Origin: an uncultured Methanobrevibacter sp.
GTDB lineage: Archaea > Methanobacteriota > Methanobacteria > Methanobacteriales > Methanobacteriaceae
Direction: 5' to 3'
Length of the DNA: 43,073 nt
NCBI RefSeq assembly: GCF_902769175.1
Contig: NZ_CACXNW010000027.1
Location: forward strand, 1 to 43,073
The translations under genes were made by a program, and so were the position numbers. The notes beneath the pieces are model-generated. The model saw only the letters and a list, made by a program, of their open reading frames with translations, did no database searches and was not told the DNA's origin. Position 1 is the first letter of the stretch. Every line of letters begins with the position of its first letter. Positions 36,271 through 43,073 of this stretch are shown one piece after another.

Positions 36271-37977
36271 ATGGACGAAGCATGTCGAATAATCATAGAG
36301 GATATCATAAATGGAAAAATAACTACACGACGTGAGCTTGAAGTAGAGAAAAGACAGTTATGTAGAGATAGAAATTTGAAGAAATTTATGAGCAATTCAG
36401 TTATCCTAGAACATGCAAGTCTTGAAGAAAAGAAGATTGTCTCTAACTTATTGAAAAAGAAACCAACCAGAACAATTTCTGGTGTTGCTATAGTTGCAGT
36501 GATGTGCCATCCACACCAATGCCCTCATGGAAGATGCTATTATTGTCCTGAAAGTGATATTGCACCTCCAAGCTATACTGGTGAGGAACCTGCAGCACTC
36601 AGAGGCAGAATGTTTAAGTTTCATCCATATGTTCAATGCTACAACAGATTAAAGCAATTGCATAAGGTTGGACACCCTATTGACAAGGTTGAGCTTATCA
36701 TTATGGGAGGAACATTCCCTTCCAAAGACATTTGCTATCAGGAATGGTTTGTTTCACAATGCTTAAAGGTAATGAGCGATTTTGGAGTTATTCTTTCAAA
36801 CATCAGAGAGATTGATGACATCGAAACATTCAATAAGGAAGACCTTTTGAAATATCCTCCATACAGCGACCATGCCTTAAAGACATATCCTCCAAATGAT
36901 TATGTCTTGATAGAAGACATTCAAAGAATAAATGAAAGTTCTAAGGTAAGATGCATTGGAATGACCTTTGAAACAAGACCGGACTACTGTAAAGAGCCTC
37001 ATGTTGATAGAATGCTGAAGATGGGAGTCACCCGTGTTGAATTAGGTGTTCAAACCATTCATAACCACATCTATGAAAAGATAAAAAGAGGCCATACTGT
37101 TGAGGATGTCATTGAAGCAAATAGAATCCTTAGGGATTCTGGCGTAAAGGTGGCTATGCACATGATGCCTGGGCTTTTCCCACTTGAAAGGGACGAACCT
37201 AGAATTGAGCAATGCCCAAAGAAAGACTTGGAAATGTTTAAAACCATTTTTACAAATGACAACTTCAAGCCAGATATGCTAAAGATCTATCCTTGTCTTG
37301 TAACTGACGGCAGCGAACTTCACGACTTATGGAAAGAAGGAAAATACAGACCATACAGCGATGAAGAAGCTGTAGACCTGATAGTCCAAATCAAAAAGAT
37401 TTTGCCTAAATGGGTAAGAACCATGAGAATCCAAAGGGATATACCTTCAACATTGATTGAAGATGGAGTGAAAAAATCCAATTTAGGAGAATTGGTTTAC
37501 AATCGTCTTGAAGAGGAGAAAATCAATTGCCAATGCATAAGATGCAGAGAGATAGGTCATAAAAAGACAAAAGAAGAATATACCATTGATGATTATCAAT
37601 TATTTGAAGAGGATTATATTGCTACAAATGGAAAAGAGCATTTCCTATCCATTGAAGACAAGAATGAGGAAAGCCTTGCAGGATTCCTAAGATTAAGAAT
37701 GCCATCACCAGAAGCTCATAGAGAAGAGATTGATGAGAAAACAGCAATTGTACGTGAGCTTCATGTTTATGGAAATATGATTAAGATTGGTCAAAAGGGC
37801 AATAATATCGGTCAGCATACAGGATTTGGTGAAAAATTACTTAAGCGTGCTGAAGAGATAAGCATTGATCAAAACAAGGAAGAGCTTTTGATTATCAGTG
37901 GGATTGGAGCTAGAAACTATTACCGTAAATTTGGATATGAACGTAAAGGTCCATATATGGCTAAAAAATTAATCTAA
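36271..37977 (+). CDS. elp3: Elp3, tRNA U34 carboxymethyl transferase (radical SAM/acetyltransferase)
   Basis: This enzyme modifies wobble uridine 34 of tRNAs using acetyl-CoA and SAM. The N-terminal half has [20 protein letters not shown] then GRCYYCPES, the Elp3 iron-sulfur cysteines, followed by [11 protein letters not shown]. The C-terminal half is a GNAT acetyltransferase ([48 protein letters not shown]). The ATG at 36271 follows AAGGTGA by five bases; the GTG at 36262 is part of that site. Length of 568 residues is normal. Confidence 0.96.
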   Translation: MDEACRIIIEDIINGKITTRRELEVEKRQLCRDRNLKKFMSNSVILEHASLEEKKIVSNLLKKKPTRTISGVAIVAVMCHPHQCPHGRCYYCPESDIAPPSYTGEEPAALRGRMFKFHPYVQCYNRLKQLHKVGHPIDKVELIIMGGTFPSKDICYQEWFVSQCLKVMSDFGVILSNIREIDDIETFNKEDLLKYPPYSDHALKTYPPNDYVLIEDIQRINESSKVRCIGMTFETRPDYCKEPHVDRMLKMGVTRVELGVQTIHNHIYEKIKRGHTVEDVIEANRILRDSGVKVAMHMMPGLFPLERDEPRIEQCPKKDLEMFKTIFTNDNFKPDMLKIYPCLVTDGSELHDLWKEGKYRPYSDEEAVDLIVQIKKILPKWVRTMRIQRDIPSTLIEDGVKKSNLGELVYNRLEEEKINCQCIRCREIGHKKTKEEYTIDDYQLFEEDYIATNGKEHFLSIEDKNEESLAGFLRLRMPSPEAHREEIDEKTAIVRELHVYGNMIKIGQKGNNIGQHTGFGEKLLKRAEEISIDQNKEELLIISGIGARNYYRKFGYERKGPYMAKKLI

Positions 37978-37979
37978 TA

Positions 37980-38075
37980 AATAATTGCAAAAAAATACTT
38001 TAAAATAAATAAAAGATTAATCCAAAAAAATAATTGCATAAAAAAATAACTTAAAAATAACTAAAAAACTAATAC
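37980..38075. repeat. Imperfect ~49-bp tandem repeat after elp3
   Basis: AATAATTGCAAAAAAATAC at 37980 recurs near 38029 as AATAATTGCATAAAAAAATAA, followed in both by a TTAAAAATAA(A)TAAAA block. It starts at the elp3 stop codon. Confidence 0.65.
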
Positions 38076-38090
38076 AAAAAATAGCTTTGA

Positions 38091-38129
38091 GATTGTTTTA
38101 TATATTTTTTAAAAAAATATGAAACAATC
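38091..38129. terminator. Long AT-rich hairpin between elp3 and deoC
   Basis: GATTGTTTTATATATTTTTT pairs with AAAAAAATATGAAACAATC, a stem of about 18 bp with one G-T pair and almost no loop. It could terminate elp3 or serve as a protein site for deoC. Confidence 0.4.
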
Positions 38130-38150
38130 AAACAAGACAAAAGTATTATA

Positions 38151-38168
38151 TAGTTTGAAGTTAAACTA
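38151..38168. promoter_or_regulatory. Inverted repeat beside a TATA-like box before deoC
   Basis: TAGTTT-GAAGTT-AAACTA has six-base perfect arms. A TATA-like TATTATATACATATAAA follows at 38170-38187, about 180 bp before the deoC ATG. It is a plausible operator, but AT-rich DNA gives such matches by chance. Confidence 0.3.
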
Positions 38169-38235
38169 ACTATTATATACATATAAAACTAATGTTAATG
38201 ATGTATTAAAATTGCATTGAACTTAAAAATCATGT

Positions 38236-38375
38236 TTATTGGAGATTAAAATTTAATCTGAAAATAAATTAGATATTGGAGATAAAAATTTATTAAAGAA
38301 TAAATTAAAATTATTGGAGATTATGATTAATAAATCGCTTTAAAAATAGGGAGATGAACAAAATGATTAATAAAG
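38236..38375 (+). repeat. deoC leader: repeated GGAGAT units, one with a duplicate start
   Basis: GGAGAT occurs at 38241, 38278, 38316 and 38350, with 34-38 bp between copies; the first three are preceded by ATT. The last is the deoC ribosome binding site. The third is followed by ATGATTAATAAA, the same 12 bases that open deoC, but it then ends as MINKSL and a stop. The leader therefore contains a duplicated start region. Confidence 0.75.
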
Positions 38376-39088
38376 CTGAAAAACTTGCGCAAGCTATTGA
38401 ATTCACTCACTTAGATAACACTGCAACAGTAGATGAGATGAAAGCATTTTTCGAAAAGGCTAAAGAATATCCTTTCTACTCAGTTGTTGTTTTACCACAC
38501 TATGTTAAATTAGCAAAAGAAGAATTGAAAGACACAGACATGAAAGTCGTAACTGTTGTTGACTTCCCATTAGGTGCTGGGAACACTGAAGGAAAAGTAG
38601 CTGAAGCAAAAGCTGCAATTGCAGATGGTGCAGATGAAATTGATATGATGGCAAACATTCCTTCAATTAAAAACCGTGACTTTGAATATGTTAAAAACGA
38701 CATCAAAGCAGTTAAGGAAGCTATAGGAGACCATATCCTTAAAGTGATTATCGAAAACCCACTACTTAATGAAGATGAAATGGCTGGAGCTTCCAGAATG
38801 TGTGAAGAAGGTGGAGCAGACTATGTAAAAACTTCCAGCGGATTCAATGGAAAACAACAATTCTATTCTTTGATGGAAAGTTTAAGAATCATGAAAAAGA
38901 ATGCACCTCATCTTGAAATGAAAGCTGCAGGTGGAATTAACAATTACAAATTGGCAAATAATGTATTGGCTGCTGGAGTAACTAAAATTGGAACCTCTTC
39001 AGGACATATCATTATGGATCAACTAAATCATGTTTTAGAAAATCAGAAAACTGATCCTAATCAAAAAACTGGTCCAAGACTTATTTAA
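38363..39088 (+). CDS. deoC: Deoxyribose-phosphate aldolase
   Basis: The enzyme reversibly cleaves 2-deoxyribose 5-phosphate to glyceraldehyde 3-phosphate and acetaldehyde, in deoxynucleoside breakdown. It is a TIM barrel of 241 residues with THLDNTAT at the N-terminus, VVTVVDFPLGAGNTEGKVAE, a proton-relay lysine in HILKVIIENPLL, and the Schiff-base lysine in GGADYVKTSSGF. GAGAT precedes the ATG at 38363 by 8 bases; the ATG at 38354 lies within the site. The C-terminal tail (NQKTDPNQKTGPRLI) contains a small internal repeat. Confidence 0.95.
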   Translation: MINKAEKLAQAIEFTHLDNTATVDEMKAFFEKAKEYPFYSVVVLPHYVKLAKEELKDTDMKVVTVVDFPLGAGNTEGKVAEAKAAIADGADEIDMMANIPSIKNRDFEYVKNDIKAVKEAIGDHILKVIIENPLLNEDEMAGASRMCEEGGADYVKTSSGFNGKQQFYSLMESLRIMKKNAPHLEMKAAGGINNYKLANNVLAAGVTKIGTSSGHIIMDQLNHVLENQKTDPNQKTGPRLI

Positions 39089-39269
39089 ATAAATTTTTAA
39101 TAATTTATTTAAATTCTTTTTTTCTTTTTTTAATAAATTTTTAAATTTTTTAACATTTTAAAAACAGTAGATTTATTGTGTATTCTTTCCGATTAAAATT
39201 TCAAGGATTATAATACCATCAATAGAACAATTCGTAAAGGATAAAACTAAATTATAATGCATAAAAAAA

Positions 39270-39286
39270 GTGGAGATAAACTCCAC
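39270..39286 (-). terminator. Hairpin plus T7 terminator
   Basis: On the minus strand GTGGAG-TTTAT-CTCCAC is followed by seven T. It is a clear intrinsic-type terminator for the candidate RNA; archaeal termination itself mainly needs the T-run. Confidence 0.7.
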
Positions 39287-39440
39287 TAGCAGGAAAAAAT
39301 CAATCTCAAAAATGAGATTGACACACGAGTATTTAATTAAATATTGTTTTTTTTTTAATATTTAAATATTCTTGTTAATATTTTAAGGCAAAATTAAAAA
39401 TGGGATAATTTAAATTACTTTAATTTATTCCTATAAAAAT

Positions 39441-39524
39441 TTAATTAATTTTTATACAAACTGTAATATGAATTCTATTTAATAAACTAAAAATTTTGAA
39501 CAGTTTTAAAATTTCATCCACCAT
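39441..39524 (-). CDS. 27-codon ORF inside the candidate structured RNA
   Basis: The peptide reads MVDEILKLFKIFSLLNRIHI then TVCIKIN. It is preceded by a near-perfect Shine-Dalgarno (GGAGGTG, five bases before ATG), stronger than at most genes here. The same GGAG is the 3' arm of the hairpin CTCCTG/CAGGAG (39533-39552), so the site should be closed unless the hairpin opens. The peptide is amphipathic, with regular leucine, isoleucine and phenylalanine and several lysines, as in small membrane-active peptides. Expression is unproven and no homologue is known to me. Confidence 0.4.
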   Translation of the reverse strand: MVDEILKLFKIFSLLNRIHITVCIKIN

Positions 39525-39532
39525 AGAACCAC

Positions 39533-39552
39533 CTCCTGTTTTTAGTCAGGAG
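39533..39552 (-). promoter_or_regulatory. Hairpin sequestering the Shine-Dalgarno of the 27-codon ORF
   Basis: CTCCTG-ACTAAAAA-CAGGAG forms a six-bp GC-rich stem; its right arm overlaps AGGAGGTGG, the ribosome site. Confidence 0.6.
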
Positions 39553-39795
39553 ATACTCGTGTTTTCCCCCTGCTGAAAAAATTCGTAGTTCTAAATAAAC
39601 TACCCAATTTTAGAATTGCCCAATAATAGTTTATAAATTAGATTTTATTAATTTAACTATTTTTTTAGTTTAATTTTTCATTTTAAAAGCAATTTAATAA
39701 TTTAAAAGTAAAATAACAACATTAATCAAATATTTTAAAAATAATGAAAAAATAGTTTTTATTAAAACGAACTAAATATTCTTAGATAAAAAAAA

Positions 39796-39868
<73 letters not shown>

Positions 39869-39871
39869 AAA

Positions 39872-39934
39872 TGGACCGAACGAGATTCGAACTCGCCATG
39901 TCAAGGCGGTATCATACCCCTAGACCACCGGTCC
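39872..39934 (-). tRNA. tRNA-Val (GAC)-like gene lacking the variable loop
   Basis: The acceptor stem GGACCGG/TCGGTCC with discriminator A is intact. The D arm GTCTAGGGGTATGAT, anticodon stem CCGCC with loop TTGACAT (anticodon GAC), and T loop TTCGAAT with CTCGT are also present. Between the anticodon loop and the T loop only GGCGAG remains, where about 15 bases are needed. The gene is 63 nt long instead of about 72, so anticodon stem and T stem would have to share bases. Either a defective tRNA or a pseudogene. It leads the tRNA pair. Confidence 0.8.
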
Positions 39935-39960
39935 CTCTTACTCATAAAAGTATGTTAATA

Positions 39961-39972
39961 ATTATATATAAA
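39961..39972 (-). promoter_or_regulatory. TATA box of the tRNA pair
   Basis: TTTATATATAAT on the minus strand lies about 27-38 bp before the first tRNA base, the usual archaeal spacing for a stable RNA promoter. Confidence 0.7.
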
Positions 39973-40077
39973 TGTTTCTAAATTTAGAATTTTTTGAAAT
40001 TAGAATTTAAGAATTTCAAACAAAATACCACTTTTTAAAAACAAAATTTTTTAAAAACCGATGCCCGGAAATTCGTA

Positions 40078-40100
40078 CTTAATATAATATACATATTAAG
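40078..40100. other. AT-rich inverted repeat in the gap between tRNA and histone genes
   Basis: CTTAATAT-AATATAC-ATATTAAG has perfect eight-base arms. The gap 39935-40245 otherwise shows only the tRNA promoter and the region downstream of the histone gene. Confidence 0.35.
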
Positions 40101-40245
40101 ATTTGTAAATTATCACATATAAACCTAATGGAAAAATTTTACAAAAAAGTACAAAATTCTGAAATAAATGCTTTTAAAAAAAGATAAAATTTGAAAAAAA
40201 AATAATTGGCCAATAGTTAACAGTTAAAAACTTTAGATAACAAAA

Positions 40246-40446
40246 TTATTTAATTGCTAATTTGATATCTTCAGCTTTTACGGTTTTTCTACCAGCGTGG
40301 CGTGCGAAGTTAACTGCTTTTTTAGCTAATTCGTCACCTTTTTCTTCAAGAGCTTCAGCTAATGCAACTTTTGCATCATCACTAATTCTTTGTGCGCCAG
40401 CATTTTTTAAGATACGACCGACAGGTGCGATTGGTAATTCACTCAT
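40246..40446 (-). CDS. Archaeal histone
   Basis: This 66-residue histone-fold protein packages DNA as dimers and larger stacks. [20 protein letters not shown] is the conserved first helix and loop; [20 protein letters not shown] forms the long central helix; [15 protein letters not shown] closes the fold. The ATG has a perfect GGAGGTG site. It is single-gene. Confidence 0.97.
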   Translation of the reverse strand: MSELPIAPVGRILKNAGAQRISDDAKVALAEALEEKGDELAKKAVNFARHAGRKTVKAEDIKLAIK

Positions 40447-41002
40447 ATTTTCACCTCCAATTGAAAGTGTGTTCTACCTAGTATATAAATGTTTTGTTTT
40501 TTTAAGGCCATTAAATCACTTATTATTCAAAAAATAGTTGTAAAAATATAGATTTTTTAATAATGAGAAATATTAAAACTAATTAAAAAAATTTAATAAA
40601 AAATATATGAAAAAAAGGTATTTAAAAGCCATAGAACTCTTAAAAAATAAACCTTTTAAAAACTCTTAATTCTTTAAATAAATAGCCAAATATCTTTATT
40701 TTATTAAATAAATAACAAATAGTCTTTAAAAAAAGCAAAGAAAGAAAATTTTCTTTAAAAGGTAAATAAAATATAAATTAGTCTTTAAAACAAAAATACA
40801 AGATAATTTAAAAGTTATTTAAAAAAATAACTAATTTTAAAAGAGTTTTTTATCTAAATTTTCTAAGAATTTTCTAAATTAGAAAATAATGAAAATATTA
40901 GTGTAAAAGTAATAATAATTAGAAAAAATTCCTTAAAAAAATAATTAAAGTATTCATGATTTCATAAAAGGAAAAATAGAAAAAAATAAAAGAATAAAAA
41001 AA
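40447..41002. other. AT-rich gap without a gene
   Basis: Apart from the histone promoter at its left end I see no ORF or RNA. Short motifs such as TAGTCTTTAAAA recur (about 40728 and 40782), suggesting another worn tandem repeat. Confidence 0.5.
40481..40490 (-). promoter_or_regulatory. TATA box of the histone gene
   Basis: ATTTATATAC on the minus strand lies about 35-45 bp before the ATG, predicting a short leader that begins just upstream of the GGAGGTG site. Confidence 0.6.
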
Positions 41003-41116
41003 TTAGATTTTATGACCAATCAAATAAGTTCCAGTTGTCTCATCAATATGAACTTTAATAAACTCACCTAATTCAACATTCTGAACCACTACTGGAATAT
41101 AGGAATCGGTTTTTGA
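41003..41116 (-). pseudogene. Detached second copy of the methylthiotransferase C-terminus
   Basis: The minus strand encodes TDSYIPVVVQNVELGEFIKV then HIDETTGTYLIGHKI and TAA, matching the last 38 codons of the gene at 41144-42418, 141 bp away. Over these codons nine bases differ: eight are synonymous and one changes Asp to Asn. The neighbouring AAAGAATAAAAAA is shared too. It has no start of its own. The pattern indicates that the copy diverged while it was still part of a working gene. Confidence 0.9.
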
Positions 41117-41143
41117 ATAAAAGAATAAGAAAAGAATAAAAAA

Positions 41144-42418
41144 TTAGATCTTATGACCAATCAGATAAGTTCCGGTTGTCTCATCAATATGAACCTTGAT
41201 AAACTCACCTAATTCGACATCCTGAACAACTACTGGAATATATGAATCGGTTTTTGCAATGAAACCACCTTTGGAACCTTTACCAACAACCAATGCATTT
41301 AATTCCTTACCCTTTAGGCATTTGTTTTCCTCTTCAATAATTCCAAATTTAATATCGGATAAAATTTTAGATCTTCTTTTCATATCCTCAAATGGAATAT
41401 TTGGAAGAGCAGATGAACTTGCACCTTCCCTATGCTGATACTTGGATAAATGAATCAGATTGAATTTGATCTCTTCAATCAAGTCTGCAGTCATCAAAAA
41501 GTCCTCTTCGGTTTCTGTAGGATAACCTATAATGATATCTGTAGCCAATGTAAGGTTTGGGATTTCCTCCTTAAACCTATAAACAATTTTCTTATAATCT
41601 TCAACAGTGTGATTCCTTCTCATATGCTTCAAGACTGCATCACTTCCAGATTGAATAGGCAAATGGATGAAATTGTATACCTTTTCCATCTTAAATGCAT
41701 CAATTAGATTCTCAAGGTCATTTCCTATGTTTTTAGGGTGCATCATTCCAACACGAACTTTAAAGTCACCATCTAAACCAGCCACTTCCTTAATCAAGTC
41801 AGATAGCTTTTCACCAGTGTCCTTTCCAAATGCAGAAGTGTCTTGAGCTGTAAGCTCAATTTCTACGCAACCATCTTCAATAGCTTGTTTTGCTTCCTTT
41901 ACAATATCCTCAATCGGATAACTGTTTAGATGGCCCCTTGCAAAGCGAGTGCAACAGTAACTGCAGGAACCTAAGCAACCTTCACATATTTGGATAACAT
42001 GAACATATGGGTCCTGACGTATTTTAGGAACACAAACTTTAGGCTCATCTGAAAAGCCAAACTCTCTGGAAACTTCCCCACCAATAGCTGACTTGACAAC
42101 ATCAGCAGTCTTGTTCAATTGGTGAGGACCAATCCAAGAGCAGTTCGGTCCAATTGCATCAAGCTTTTTAGGATCCACTTCAACCATACATCCTGCAACA
42201 ATGATTTCCTTATCTGGAAATTCCTCTTGAAGCTTTTTGATTCTATTTATCACCTTGCTTTCAGTAGGCAATTTTACATAACAGGTGTTTACGATGATTG
42301 CATCAGCTTCCTCTTGATTATCTACAATATCAATGGAATTGGCATTTAAAATACCTGCCATAATTTCAGAATCAGCTTGATTGAATGTGCATCCGTAAGT
42401 TTCTATAAATACTTTCAT
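41144..42418 (-). CDS. tRNA (N6-threonylcarbamoyladenosine-C2) methylthiotransferase
   Basis: This radical SAM enzyme of the MiaB/MtaB/CDKAL1 group adds a methylthio group to t6A37 of tRNAs. The N-terminal UPF0004 domain (KVFIETYGCTFNQADSEIMA; VNTCYVK; VAGCMVEVDP) holds one iron-sulfur cluster. The radical SAM domain has CLGSCSYC and YPTETEEDF. The C-terminal TRAM domain (LNALVVGKGSKGGFIAKTDS) binds tRNA. Length of 424 residues fits archaeal members. Its 3' end is duplicated downstream. Confidence 0.94.
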   Translation of the reverse strand: MKVFIETYGCTFNQADSEIMAGILNANSIDIVDNQEEADAIIVNTCYVKLPTESKVINRIKKLQEEFPDKEIIVAGCMVEVDPKKLDAIGPNCSWIGPHQLNKTADVVKSAIGGEVSREFGFSDEPKVCVPKIRQDPYVHVIQICEGCLGSCSYCCTRFARGHLNSYPIEDIVKEAKQAIEDGCVEIELTAQDTSAFGKDTGEKLSDLIKEVAGLDGDFKVRVGMMHPKNIGNDLENLIDAFKMEKVYNFIHLPIQSGSDAVLKHMRRNHTVEDYKKIVYRFKEEIPNLTLATDIIIGYPTETEEDFLMTADLIEEIKFNLIHLSKYQHREGASSSALPNIPFEDMKRRSKILSDIKFGIIEEENKCLKGKELNALVVGKGSKGGFIAKTDSYIPVVVQDVELGEFIKVHIDETTGTYLIGHKI

Positions 42419-42493
42419 ATTATCCTCTAAAAATAAAAATAGATTATATTGGGATTGAATCTACAATCCCAATTGAAAATTTTAAATGTTTAA

Positions 42494-43073
42494 TTAATTT
42501 TTATGTTTATTCAAAGGTTTTGCCTGAACAATGAATTTAGTTAAATCATAATCGTAATGATTGAACTTTACAGGTTTTGCATAAACTCTCTTAATGACTC
42601 TTGCCTTAGCATAACCTTTAGTTGTTTTTCTCTCTTCAGTCTTGATTACATGAACTCTTGCAATATACTTGTCAATCTTTAGAATATCATCAACAGCTAT
42701 CTTGAAGTCACGTTCAGTTTCACATTTGAATGAAGCGACTTTTCCATGCAAGTCTATTGAAACTCCAAAACGTGCAGGAATCTCTTCAGATGATGCCCAG
42801 ATGGTCTTGACATCTTTTGCAACAGCTTTCTTAACTCTTTTTTCTCCTTCAAGCTCTAAGGAAGTGATTTTCACTTTTCCAAGCTCGGACATTAAGAAAT
42901 CCCCAACAGCAAGTTGTTCATCAGGGAATAAGTCAATGACTATCTTATGAGTATCTTCATGTTCACTAATGATTAATCTGAATGGTTTTGGGTTATCCTG
43001 AGAAATTCTTTCATTATAAACAAATCCGCATTCATCACATTTCAATAGGAATTCTCTAATTTCCTTATTTTTG
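42494..43073 (-). CDS. HVO_0476/COG1326-type archaeal zinc-finger protein (5' end outside window)
   Basis: The open frame continues past the window edge (KNKEIREFLLKCDECGFVYN), so the first residues are missing; a TTG at 43045 is an internal codon rather than the start. The visible CDEC is the second half of a zinc knuckle whose first CxxC should lie upstream. The body (SELGKVKITSLELEGEKRVK; ARFGVSIDLHGKVASFKCET) and the basic C-terminus match the archaeal family of unknown function known as HVO_0476 zinc finger proteins. It lies 75 bp before the methylthiotransferase gene on the same strand and may be cotranscribed with it. Confidence 0.75.
   Translation of the reverse strand, partial: KNKEIREFLLKCDECGFVYNERISQDNPKPFRLIISEHEDTHKIVIDLFPDEQLAVGDFLMSELGKVKITSLELEGEKRVKKAVAKDVKTIWASSEEIPARFGVSIDLHGKVASFKCETERDFKIAVDDILKIDKYIARVHVIKTEERKTTKGYAKARVIKRVYAKPVKFNHYDYDLTKFIVQAKPLNKHKN

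Larger units (their letters stand above)
39262..39605 (-). ncRNA. Candidate structured RNA with paired 5' and 3' ends and a masked small ORF
   Basis: This is inferred from base pairing only. On the minus strand, AGCAGG (39574-39569), an A-run and ACACGAGTAT (39562-39553) near the 5' end can pair with ATACTCGTGT (39332-39323), a T-run and CCTGCT (39293-39288) near the 3' end. The 3' side is interrupted by a hairpin, TCAATCTC/GAGATTGA (39300-39321). A stem GTGGAG/CTCCAC (39270-39286) followed by T7 closes the transcript. A further stem CTCCTG/CAGGAG covers the ribosome site of a 27-codon ORF. A TATA-like TTTATAAAC at 39630-39640 fits a start near 39605. Alternatively this is a MITE with terminal inverted repeats. 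Confidence 0.55.

Noticed and set aside
39270..39600. RNase P RNA or SRP RNA
   Set aside because: The interior is almost pure A/T and none of the conserved loops of those RNAs can be found, although the length would fit.

Overview
The window looks like a piece of an AT-rich archaeal chromosome, most likely a Methanobrevibacter-type member of the Methanobacteriales. The support is a 66-residue archaeal histone, a Hel308 helicase, ribosomal protein S17e, an archaeal GHMP-type shikimate kinase, archaeal Elp3, a DUF2098 protein, TATA boxes of archaeal type, and GGTGAT/GGAGGTG ribosome binding sites. The species cannot be fixed from the sequence alone.

Layout. Positions 1-6246 are a decaying accessory zone: two related AAA ATPase (DUF4143-type) genes, each preceded by the remnant of the same transposase-like tail, then a MarR-MATE-DUF2316-CorA cluster in which all but the small DUF2316 gene carry frameshifts. 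Facing it (9784 to 6250, minus strand) is an intact MarR-MFS-SDR-SDR operon whose genes abut. Positions 10152-15796 (minus) hold lysine/diaminopimelate synthesis (lysC, dapA, dapB, asd) with rps17e and chorismate mutase upstream. Positions 15963-19467 encode a heterodimeric ABC exporter. Positions 19797-28118 hold a SplB-like radical SAM protein, a frameshifted small secreted protein, a nucleotide-sugar dehydrogenase, a MATE exporter, a broken and an intact family 2 glycosyltransferase, and shikimate kinase. Positions 28529-39088 (mostly plus) hold an S49 peptidase-like protein that seems to lack its serine, a small thioredoxin, a family 4 glycosyltransferase, moaC, hel308, DUF2098 and PRC-barrel proteins, elp3 and deoC. 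Positions 39262-43073 hold a candidate structured RNA with a tiny ORF, two tRNA genes, a histone, a tRNA methylthiotransferase and an archaeal zinc-finger protein cut by the window edge.

Three things stand out. (1) The minus-strand segment 39262-39605 predicts an RNA whose 5' and 3' ends pair, whose terminator is a hairpin plus T7, and in which a hairpin masks the Shine-Dalgarno of a 27-codon ORF. This architecture resembles fold-back-inhibited small toxin mRNAs. (2) A tRNA-Val(GAC)-like gene lacks about 9 nt, covering its variable loop and parts of the flanking stems. (3) About twenty intergenic gaps contain short tandem duplications, often including the last or first codons of the neighbouring gene. 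One of these, at 41003-41116, differs from its parent almost only at synonymous sites, as if left by recombination with a diverged allele.
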